A program made the translations under genes and the position numbers. The notes under the pieces are model-generated. The model was given only the letters and a program-made list of their open reading frames with translations, made no database searches and had not been told where the DNA came from. Positions 1 to 5,573 of a stretch of DNA of 6,327 nt are shown here, one piece after another (the stretch's first letter is position 1; each line of letters opens with the position of its first letter). Source of the stretch: Actinomycetota bacterium (GTDB taxonomy: Bacteria > Actinomycetota > Thermoleophilia > Miltoncostaeales > Miltoncostaeaceae); contig SXZC01000019.1 of assembly GCA_005788075.1 (NCBI GenBank), positions 1-6,327 on the forward strand. The letters run 5' to 3'.

Positions 1-141
1 ACCAGCAATCGCAACTTCGAGGGCCGCCAGGGCAAGGGCGGCCGCACCCACCTCGTGAGCCCCGCCATGGCAGCTGCCGCGGCCATCACCGGCCACCTGG
101 TGGATGTCCGCACGTTCGACGCCGCCCTCGCGGGCGCCTAG
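1..141 (+). CDS. leuC: 3-isopropylmalate dehydratase large subunit, C-terminal fragment (5' end outside window)
   Basis: Only the last 46 residues are present, read in frame 1 to a TAG stop at 139-141. They match the C-terminal end of the LeuC/aconitase family: TSNRNFEGRQG near the cut edge, then GGRTHLVSPAMAAAAAI and GHLVDVR. The NRNFEGRQG segment is the conserved active-site-side loop of the large subunit. The iron-sulfur cysteines lie upstream and cannot be seen. LeuC pairs with LeuD in a cytoplasmic heterodimer that isomerises 2-isopropylmalate to 3-isopropylmalate, and in citramalate-using organisms also (R)-citramalate to 3-methylmalate. The leuD start follows after 8 bases, so the two subunits are surely co-transcribed. 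The full protein would be expected at roughly 420-470 residues. Identification is firm because motif and neighbour agree. Confidence 0.95.
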   Translation, partial: TSNRNFEGRQGKGGRTHLVSPAMAAAAAITGHLVDVRTFDAALAGA

Positions 142-147
142 GGGGAG
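141..147 (+). promoter_or_regulatory. Ribosome binding site of leuD
   Basis: The G-rich run GGGGGAG overlaps the last base of the leuC stop codon and ends only two bases before the leuD ATG. The spacing is short for a Shine-Dalgarno element. Translation of leuD probably depends partly on ribosomes finishing leuC. Confidence 0.5.
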
Positions 148-149
148 TC

Positions 150-749
150 ATGGATCCGATCACCATCGTCAAGTCGAAGGTGGCCCCGCTCGACCGGGCC
201 GACGTCGACACCGACCAGATCATCCCCAAGCAGTTCCTCAAGCGCGTCGAGCGCACCGGGTTCGGCGAGTTCCTGTTCTTCGACTGGAAGAACGAGGACT
301 TCTACATCCTCGACCGCCCGGAGTACGAGGGCGCGCGCATCCTCGTGGCCGGCCGCAACTTCGGCTGCGGGTCGTCGCGCGAGCCCGCCCCGTGGGCCAT
401 TCAGGACTACGGCTTCGACGTGGTCATCGCCCCGTCGTTCGCGGACATCTTCCGCACCAACTGCACGAAGATCGGCATGCTGCCCGTCGTCCTGCCCGAG
501 GATGACGTGCGCACCATCATGCAGGAGGCCATCGACCAGCCCGGCACCGAGATGACCGTCGATCTCGAGGAGTGCGTCGTGGCGTTCCCCGACGGCCGCA
601 CCGTGGAGTTCCACATCGAGGACAGCGTGCGCGACCGCCTGCTGAACGGCTGGGACGACATCGGCCTCACCATGCTGAAGGACGCCGACATCGCCGCCTA
701 CGAGGCCAGCCGCGAGCGGCAGGGCCCCGTCACCACCGTCCTGCTCTAG
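150..749 (+). CDS. leuD: 3-isopropylmalate dehydratase small subunit
   Basis: This 199-residue protein has the usual length of bacterial LeuD (about 200). It is the swivel-domain partner of LeuC in the second step of leucine synthesis, and here probably also of the citramalate route to isoleucine. Visible motifs are DVDTDQIIPKQFLK (residues 18-31), GFGEFLFFDW (37-46), GRNFGCGSSRE (68-78) and DYGFDVVIAPSFADIF, all standard for the bacterial family. Ser75, Ser76 and Arg77 form the conserved GSSR element that contacts substrate carboxylate in aconitase-like enzymes. The odd point is residue 79: the family normally reads GSSREHAPWA, and this protein has Pro (codon CCC at 384-386) where His is expected. 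The frame is open and otherwise conserved throughout, so it is not a pseudogene by any other sign. The ATG at 150 gives the standard N-terminus. Confidence 0.96.
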   Translation: MDPITIVKSKVAPLDRADVDTDQIIPKQFLKRVERTGFGEFLFFDWKNEDFYILDRPEYEGARILVAGRNFGCGSSREPAPWAIQDYGFDVVIAPSFADIFRTNCTKIGMLPVVLPEDDVRTIMQEAIDQPGTEMTVDLEECVVAFPDGRTVEFHIEDSVRDRLLNGWDDIGLTMLKDADIAAYEASRERQGPVTTVLL

Positions 750-769
750 GCCGCACACCCACCACCAGC

Positions 770-775
770 GAGGAA
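770..775 (+). promoter_or_regulatory. Ribosome binding site that decides the leuB start
   Basis: GAGGAA is a good Shine-Dalgarno element. It sits directly against an ATG at 776, too close for initiation, but six bases before the in-frame ATG at 782. This spacing favours 782 as the true start and removes the extra Met-Pro. Confidence 0.7.
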
Positions 776-781
776 ATGCCA

Positions 782-1834
782 ATGCGCGAGGTCAAGGTCG
801 TACTGCTGCCGGGTGACGGCATCGGGCCCGAGGTGGTGGGCGAGGCGCGGCGCCTGGTCGACCACGTGGCCCCCCTGGACGGCATCCAGGTGGACTGGGA
901 CTCGCACGCCGTCGGCGGGTGCGCGATTGATGCCTACGGCAAGCCGCTGCCCGACGGCGTGATGGAAGAGTGCAAGGCGGCCGATGCCGTGCTGCTGGGC
1001 GCCGTCGGCGGCCCCAAGTGGGACACCACCAATCCCGATGACCCGCGTCCCGAGCAGGCGCTCCTCGCGCTGCGGGCGGGCATGGGCCTGTTCGCCAACC
1101 TGCGGCCCGTCAAGCCGATTCCGTCGCTCTACGAGAGCAGCCCGCTGCGCACCGAGCGCATCGAGGGCACCGACCTGCTGGTGGTGCGCGAGCTCACCGG
1201 CGGCATCTACTTCGGCAAGAGCGCCCGCGAGGGCGATAGCGCCTACGACACCTGCACCTACAGCCGCGCGGAGATCCGCCGCGTGGCCGAGGTGGCCTTC
1301 GAGTCGGCGCTGGCGCGCCGCGGCAAGGTGACGTCGGTGGACAAGGCCAACGTGCTCGAGAGCTCGCGCCTGTGGCGCGACGAGGTGATGCGCGTGGCCG
1401 CGGAGCACCCCGACGTGGAGCTCGAGCACATGCTGGTGGACAACGCGGCCATGCAGCTGGTGAGCCGCCCCGCCGACTTCGACGTGTTCGTCACCGAGAT
1501 CTTGTTCGGCGAAATCCTCTCCGACGAGGCCGCGATGATCAGTGGCTCCATCGGGCTGCTGCCGTCGGCAAGCCTCGGCGGCCACGGCCCGGGCCTGTAT
1601 GAGCCCGTGCACGGATCGGCCCCGGACATCGCCGATCAGGGCATCGCGAATCCCATCGCCACCTGCCTCTCGGCGGCAATGATGCTGCGCTACTCGCTGG
1701 ACGCCCCGAAGGGCGCGGACGCCATCGAGCGGGCCGTCGACCAGGTGCTCTCCACGGGCGCCAGCACGCGCGATCTCGGGGGCACCTGCTCCACGCACGA
1801 GATGGGCGAGCTGCTCATCTCGGCTGCGGGCTAG
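782..1834 (+). CDS. leuB: 3-isopropylmalate dehydrogenase (with altered metal-site motif)
   Basis: The 350-residue protein is of normal LeuB length. LeuB oxidatively decarboxylates 3-isopropylmalate with NAD+ in the cytoplasm, and in organisms using citramalate it also converts 3-methylmalate to 2-oxobutyrate. Seen in order: nucleotide-side start LLPGDGIGPEV (residues 8-18), LGAVGGPKWD, substrate-binding Arg98 and Arg108 (LFANLRP), Arg136, the ELTGGIYFG loop with catalytic Tyr143, catalytic Lys188 in VDKANVLE, metal ligand Asp220 in VDNAAMQLV, GSIGLLPSASL, and the adenine-side EPVHGSAPDIA. Compared with Thermus LeuB (Asp217, Asp241, Asp245), the second metal ligand is Glu244, because the motif reads EILFGEILSDE where ENLFGDILSDE is expected. 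Ile240 replaces the conserved Asn. Asp248 is kept. An ATG at 776 is in frame but too near the Shine-Dalgarno. Product assignment is firm; catalytic efficiency is uncertain. Confidence 0.96.
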   Translation: MREVKVVLLPGDGIGPEVVGEARRLVDHVAPLDGIQVDWDSHAVGGCAIDAYGKPLPDGVMEECKAADAVLLGAVGGPKWDTTNPDDPRPEQALLALRAGMGLFANLRPVKPIPSLYESSPLRTERIEGTDLLVVRELTGGIYFGKSAREGDSAYDTCTYSRAEIRRVAEVAFESALARRGKVTSVDKANVLESSRLWRDEVMRVAAEHPDVELEHMLVDNAAMQLVSRPADFDVFVTEILFGEILSDEAAMISGSIGLLPSASLGGHGPGLYEPVHGSAPDIADQGIANPIATCLSAAMMLRYSLDAPKGADAIERAVDQVLSTGASTRDLGGTCSTHEMGELLISAAG

Positions 1835-1837
1835 ACT

Positions 1838-1867
1838 TCTCCGGATACCCGGGTCCGGGAGACCCGG
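1838..1867 (+). promoter_or_regulatory. Two mutually exclusive hairpins in the leuB-ilvE gap (possible attenuator or processing site)
   Basis: Hairpin A pairs TCTCCGGA (1838-1845) with TCCGGGAGA (1854-1862), an 8-pair stem with one bulged G and an 8-base loop. Hairpin B pairs CCGGGTC (1849-1855) with GACCCGG (1861-1867), a perfect 7-pair stem with loop CGGGA. They share bases 1854-1855 and 1861-1862, so only one can form. No U-rich tract follows, so neither is a classical intrinsic terminator. The location, just after the leuB stop and before the ilvE ribosome binding site, allows a role in attenuation, RNA processing or partial termination. Chance pairing in GC-rich DNA is a real alternative. 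Confidence 0.35.
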
Positions 1868-1878
1868 TTCAACCCCAC

Positions 1879-1887
1879 AAGGAAGGG
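1879..1887 (+). promoter_or_regulatory. Ribosome binding site of ilvE
   Basis: The purine run AAGGAAGGG ends ten bases before the ilvE ATG at 1898. It is the strongest stand-alone Shine-Dalgarno in the window, which suggests that ilvE is initiated independently of leuB and heads the following coupled set of genes. Confidence 0.6.
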
Positions 1888-1897
1888 CCGCCGCAGG

Positions 1898-2824
1898 ATG
1901 GAAGCCGACAAGATCTGGATGAACGGGTCGCTCGTGGACTGGGCCGATGCCACCGTCCACGTGCTCACGCACGCCCTTCATTACGGCACGTCGGTGTTCG
2001 AGGGAATCCGCGCGTACGAGACCGATGACGGACCGGCCGTGTTCCGTCTCGACCAGCACCTGCTGCGGCTCGAGCGCTCGGCGGCGCAGTACTACATGCC
2101 GCTGCCGTTCTCGCACGAGGATCTCCGCACCGCGGTGCATCAGGTCATCTCGGCGAACGGCCTGCACGAGGCCTACATCCGTCCCATCGCCCTGCGCGGA
2201 TACGGCGTGATGGGCCTCAATCCCGTGGAGGCACCGGTCGACGTGGCCATCGCCGCGTGGGTGTGGGGTGCCTACCTCGGCGAGGACGGCCTGAAGCACG
2301 GCATCAAGGCCAAGATCTCCAGCTGGCGGCGCATCGGCAACAACACCATCCCCGCCACGGCCAAGGCCGGCGGGCAGTACCTCAACTCGATCCTCGCGAA
2401 GATGGAGACCCAGCACGCGGGCTATCAGGAGGCCATCCTGCTCAACGAGCTCGGCATGGTCACCGACGGCTCGGGCGAGAACATCTTCATCGTGAAGGAC
2501 GGCGTCATCAGCACCCCGCCCATCTCGGCGTCGATCCTCGAGGGCATCACGCGCAACTCGATCATGGAGATCGCGCGCACCGAGGGCTACGACGTGGTGG
2601 AGCGTGACCTCGCGCGGGCCGAGCTCTACCAGGCCGATGAGGTGTTCGTCACCGGCACCGCGGCAGAGGTGTGCCCGGTGCGGTCGGTGGACGACCACCT
2701 CATCGGCGAGCCCGGTCCCGTCACCCAGAGGCTGCAGCACGTGTTCCACGAGGTGGTGCATGGCCGGGACGCCCGGTGGGCGCACTGGCTCGACCACGTG
2801 ACGGCGGCGACGCCGGCGGGCTGA
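1898..2824 (+). CDS. ilvE: Branched-chain amino acid aminotransferase
   Basis: This is a 308-residue fold-type IV PLP enzyme, the same size class as E. coli IlvE and shorter than the roughly 360-residue type common in Streptomyces. It transfers an amino group between glutamate and the 2-oxo acids of valine, leucine and isoleucine. Visible features: IWMNGSLVDWADA (residues 6-18), the pocket segment HVLTHALHYGTSVFEGIRAYET, EAYIRPI with Tyr93 and Arg95, the PLP-binding Lys156 in TAKAGGQYLNS, Glu194 in GSGENIF, GITRNS (216-221) and GTAAEV (253-258), which hold the cofactor phosphate. It follows leuB after 63 bases and its TGA stop overlaps the cimA ATG by one base (TGATG). The position next to cimA, leuCD and leuB fits its role as last step of these pathways. 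D-amino acid or ADC-lyase relatives share the fold, but the motifs here are of the IlvE type. Confidence 0.96.
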   Translation: MEADKIWMNGSLVDWADATVHVLTHALHYGTSVFEGIRAYETDDGPAVFRLDQHLLRLERSAAQYYMPLPFSHEDLRTAVHQVISANGLHEAYIRPIALRGYGVMGLNPVEAPVDVAIAAWVWGAYLGEDGLKHGIKAKISSWRRIGNNTIPATAKAGGQYLNSILAKMETQHAGYQEAILLNELGMVTDGSGENIFIVKDGVISTPPISASILEGITRNSIMEIARTEGYDVVERDLARAELYQADEVFVTGTAAEVCPVRSVDDHLIGEPGPVTQRLQHVFHEVVHGRDARWAHWLDHVTAATPAG

Positions 2825-4419
2825 TGGAGCGCGTCCTCCTCTACGACACCACGCTGCGTGATGGCATGCAGCGCGAGGGCATGAGCCTCTCGGTGGGGGA
2901 GCAGCTGCAGGTTGCCCTGCGGCTGGCCGACGTCGGCATCGACGTCGTGGAGGCGGGCTTCCCGTCGTCCAACCCCAAGGACTCCCAGCTCTTCGACCTG
3001 CTCGAGCGCGAGGACCTCGGGGACACCCGAATCGCGGCGTTCGGCATGACCCGGCGGCGCAACACCGCACCCGACCAGGACCCGGGCCTGCGCATCATGG
3101 TGGAGTGCTTCGCCCCGGTGTCCACGATCGTCGGCAAGACGTGGGACCTGCACCTGCAGAAGGTCACCAAGGTGTCGCGCGAGGAGAACCTCGCGATGAT
3201 CGGCGAGTCGGTGGCGTTCCTGCTGTCCGAGGGCAAGGACGTCTTCTACGACGCCGAGCACTTCTTCGACGCCTACCGCGAGCACCCCGACTACGCCATC
3301 GAGTGCCTCAAGGCCGCGCACGCCAACGGCGCGTCGTGGCTGGTGCTCTGCGACACCAATGGCGCGACGCTGCCCATGGATGTGGAGCGCATCGCCGGCG
3401 AGGTGGTGGCCGCGCTGCCCGACGCCGCCATCGGCATCCACACGCACAACGACGCCGAGTGCGCCGTGGCAAACTCGCTCGCGGCCGTGAAGCAGGGGGC
3501 CCGGCAGGTACAGGGCACCATCAACGGCTGGGGCGAGCGCTGCGGCAACGCCAACCTCATTTCCATCGCGCCCTCGCTGGCGCTGAAGATGGGCTTCGAT
3601 GTGCTCCGCCCCGGCGGGCTCGAGGAGCTCACGCGCCTCTCGCACTGGGCTGCCGAGACCGCCAACCTGCCGCCCGACGCCTGGGCGCCCTACGTGGGGG
3701 CCAACGCCTTCGCGCACAAGGGCGGCATGCACGTGGCCGGCATGGTGTCCGACCCGCGTACGTTCGAGCACATCGACCCGTCGCTGGTGGGCAACGAGCG
3801 CGGCATGAAGGTGAGCGAGCTCTCCGGTCGTCACGTGGTGCTCGAGAGGGCGCGCGAGGCCGGCATCGACGTGGAGGCCGATCCCGATCTCGCGCCGCGC
3901 ATCCTGGCGCGCATCAAGGAGCTCGAGCATGAGGGCTATCACTTCGAGGTGGCCGACGCGTCGTTCACGATCCTCCTCGAAAGGGAGGCCGGCGTGCACG
4001 AGCCCGTGTTCGTGCTCGAGTCGTTCCGGGTCATCACCGAGCGCGACGAAACCGGCCAGGTGGTCACCGAGGCCACCATCCGGCTGCACCACGACGGCGA
4101 GCGCCTGGTGGCCACGGCCGAGGGCAACGGCCCGGTGAACGCACTCGACAAGGCCCTGCGCCAGGCCCTGGCGGGGCGCATCCCGGGCCTCGACCAGATC
4201 TCGCTCGTCAACTTCAAGGTGCGCATCCTCGACGAGGGCCACGGCACCGACGCCACGACGCGCGTACTCATCGACTCCACCGACGGCACGTCCACCTGGT
4301 CGACGATGGGCGTCAACCAGAACGTCATCGCCGCCTCGTGGGATGCCCTGGTGGACAGCCTTGACTACGGCGTGCGACGCGCTGCGGTCCCGAGCACCGC
4401 CGGGGCACGGGAGGCGTGA
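2824..4419 (+). CDS. cimA: (R)-citramalate synthase
   Basis: This 531-residue member of the LeuA/homocitrate synthase superfamily is of the long CimA class. It condenses pyruvate with acetyl-CoA to (R)-citramalate, the first step of the threonine-independent route to isoleucine. The TIM-barrel domain (about 4-280) shows YDTTLRDG with Arg12 and Asp13, NPKD (50-53), GKTWDLH, FYDAEHFFD (141-149), LCDTNG with Asp177, the metal-binding HTHND with His206 and His208, and GERCGNANL with Asn242. YDAEHFFD, NPKD and GKTWDLH separate this class from 2-isopropylmalate synthases. A LeuA-type dimer/regulatory domain occupies about 370-525, with NGPVNAL (435-441) and VRILDEG; in related enzymes it binds the feedback inhibitor isoleucine. 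The ATG overlaps the ilvE stop, no clear Shine-Dalgarno precedes it, and translation is probably by coupling. The frame is open further upstream, but conservation begins at this Met. 2-isopropylmalate synthase is the main, less likely, alternative. Confidence 0.92.
   Translation: MERVLLYDTTLRDGMQREGMSLSVGEQLQVALRLADVGIDVVEAGFPSSNPKDSQLFDLLEREDLGDTRIAAFGMTRRRNTAPDQDPGLRIMVECFAPVSTIVGKTWDLHLQKVTKVSREENLAMIGESVAFLLSEGKDVFYDAEHFFDAYREHPDYAIECLKAAHANGASWLVLCDTNGATLPMDVERIAGEVVAALPDAAIGIHTHNDAECAVANSLAAVKQGARQVQGTINGWGERCGNANLISIAPSLALKMGFDVLRPGGLEELTRLSHWAAETANLPPDAWAPYVGANAFAHKGGMHVAGMVSDPRTFEHIDPSLVGNERGMKVSELSGRHVVLERAREAGIDVEADPDLAPRILARIKELEHEGYHFEVADASFTILLEREAGVHEPVFVLESFRVITERDETGQVVTEATIRLHHDGERLVATAEGNGPVNALDKALRQALAGRIPGLDQISLVNFKVRILDEGHGTDATTRVLIDSTDGTSTWSTMGVNQNVIAASWDALVDSLDYGVRRAAVPSTAGAREA
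4409..4414 (+). promoter_or_regulatory. Ribosome binding site near the aminotransferase start
   Basis: GGGAGG lies at the very end of cimA, one base before the GTG at 4416 and 16 bases before the in-frame ATG at 4431. Neither spacing is ideal. A second purine run, GAGGAG at 4425-4430, directly touches the 4431 ATG. The start of the next gene is thus not settled by ribosome binding alone. Confidence 0.4.
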
Positions 4420-5573
4420 GCGCCGAGGAGATGATCCCCCTCGCGCGGCCCGTCATCGGTGATCGCGAGCGCGAGTTGGTGGACGAGGTGCTGCGGTCGC
4501 GCCAGCTGTCGCTGGGGCCCACCGTCACGCGCTTCGAGCGGATGTGGGCGGACCGCATCGGCACGAAGCACGCCGTCGCGTGCTCGTCGGGCACCGCGGG
4601 CCTGCACTGCTGCCTTCACGCCCTGGGCGTGGGGCCCGGGGACGAGGTCATCACCTCATCGTTCTCGTTCGTCGCCTCCGCCAACGTGATCCTCTACACG
4701 GGCGCCACCCCGGTGTTCGCCGAGGTCGACCCGCTCACGTTCAACATGGACCCGGCTGCCGTGGAGGCGGCCATCACGCCGCGCACCAAGGCGATCCTCA
4801 TCGTGGACATCTTCGGCTACCCCGCCGACGTGCCCGCGCTGGTGGACATCGCCCGCCGGCACGGCCTGGGCATCGTGGAGGACGCCTGCCAGAGCATCGA
4901 CGGCGACCTCAACGGCCGCAAGCTCGGCACCTTCGGCCACCCCGCGGTATTCGGCTTCTACGCGAACAAGCAGCTCACCACCGCCGAGGGCGGCGTGGTG
5001 CTCACGGACGACGACGACCTCTACACGCTGCTGAAGAGCCTCACCAACCAGGGGCGCTCCGACGACGGCGCCTGGCTGGTGCACTCGCGACTGGGCTTCA
5101 ACTACCGCCTCTCCGACGTGCACGCGGCCATCGGCGTGGCGCAGCTGGAGCGGCTCGACTGGATGCAGGATGCCCGCGCACGCATCGCGGGCATGTACCA
5201 GGACCGCATGCAGCACGTGCAGGGTGTCACCCCCATGTACGAGGGCCCTGAGCGGCGCTCGTGGTTCGTGTATGCCCCGCGCCTCGACGCCGACCTTGAC
5301 CGCGACGCCATCATCGGCCGCCTCGAGGCAGAGGGGGTGTCGGCCAAGCCGTACCTCCCGTGCATCCACCTGCAGCCCTACTACCGCGAGGCCCATGGCC
5401 ACGGACCGGGCGAGCTTCCCATCACCGAGGCCATCAGCGCATCCACCATCGCCCTGCCGTTCTTCTGCGAGATGACCGAGGAGCAGGTCGACCGGGTGTG
5501 CAGTGCCCTCGAGCGGGCCATCGAGGCCGAGCGGGCAGGCGCGGCGGGGGCCGTGGAGGCGGGAGCGGCATGA
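4416..5573 (+). CDS. DegT/DnrJ/EryC1/StrS-family PLP aminotransferase, substrate unknown
   Basis: The 385-residue product is a fold-type I aminotransferase of the sugar-aminotransferase family. Members usually move an amino group from glutamate or glutamine to a keto-sugar nucleotide for surface polysaccharide, lipopolysaccharide or antibiotic sugars. Seen: start IPLARPVIGDRE, phosphate-binding SSGT (57-60), DEVITSSFSFVASANV, VDIFGYPADV, Asp156 and Gln159 in VEDACQS for the PLP ring, the Schiff-base Lys185 in FYANKQLTTAEGG, GFNYRLSD (Asn229), and a C-terminal YLPCIHLQPYYRE block seen in many family members. The last 15 or so residues are Ala/Gly/Glu-rich. The GTG start overlaps the cimA TGA (GTGA); ATG 4431 would give MIPLARP, also a typical beginning. 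No sugar nucleotide genes are near. Its neighbours are amino acid biosynthesis genes, so either it is a passenger with a cell-envelope role or it acts on an unrecognised amino acid intermediate. Family firm, substrate unknown. Confidence 0.9.
   Translation: MSAEEMIPLARPVIGDRERELVDEVLRSRQLSLGPTVTRFERMWADRIGTKHAVACSSGTAGLHCCLHALGVGPGDEVITSSFSFVASANVILYTGATPVFAEVDPLTFNMDPAAVEAAITPRTKAILIVDIFGYPADVPALVDIARRHGLGIVEDACQSIDGDLNGRKLGTFGHPAVFGFYANKQLTTAEGGVVLTDDDDLYTLLKSLTNQGRSDDGAWLVHSRLGFNYRLSDVHAAIGVAQLERLDWMQDARARIAGMYQDRMQHVQGVTPMYEGPERRSWFVYAPRLDADLDRDAIIGRLEAEGVSAKPYLPCIHLQPYYREAHGHGPGELPITEAISASTIALPFFCEMTEEQVDRVCSALERAIEAERAGAAGAVEAGAA
5555..5565 (+). promoter_or_regulatory. Ribosome binding site of argH
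   Basis: Two purine-rich elements, GGAGG (5555-5559) and GGGAG (5561-5565), lie 10 and 4 bases before the argH ATG at 5570, inside the end of the preceding gene. Either could serve; together with the ATGA overlap they support the chosen argH start. Confidence 0.5.

Noticed and set aside
104..505. Plus-strand open frame overlapping leuD in another frame
   Set aside because: The product is Arg/Pro/His-rich and without family motifs, whereas the leuD frame over the same bases is strongly conserved.
776..781. Upstream in-frame ATG for leuB
   Set aside because: It directly touches the GAGGAA Shine-Dalgarno, leaving no spacer; the next ATG, at 782, has proper spacing and gives the usual family N-terminus.
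1849..1867. Intrinsic terminator after leuB
   Set aside because: The stem is good but no run of T follows (the next bases are TTCAACCCC), so a standard rho-independent terminator is not supported.
1861..1880. GGTTCAACCCC after leuB resembles a tRNA T-arm
   Set aside because: The flanking bases do not form a 5-pair T-stem, and no anticodon or acceptor arm can be found around it; it is better explained as part of the GC hairpin region.
746..3070. Very long minus-strand open frame opposite leuB and ilvE, and another at 2626-4242 opposite cimA
   Set aside because: The translations are low-complexity, rich in Arg, His, Gly, Ala and Val, with no recognisable domain. They mirror the codon bias of the well-conserved plus-strand genes, where stops are rare on the other strand in GC-rich DNA.
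4416..5573. Assignment of the DegT-type gene as acetylornithine aminotransferase (argD) because of its neighbour argH
   Set aside because: The motifs (SSGT, VEDACQS, NKQLTTAEGG, YLPCIHLQPYYRE) belong to the DegT/EryC1 family, not to class III aminotransferases such as ArgD.
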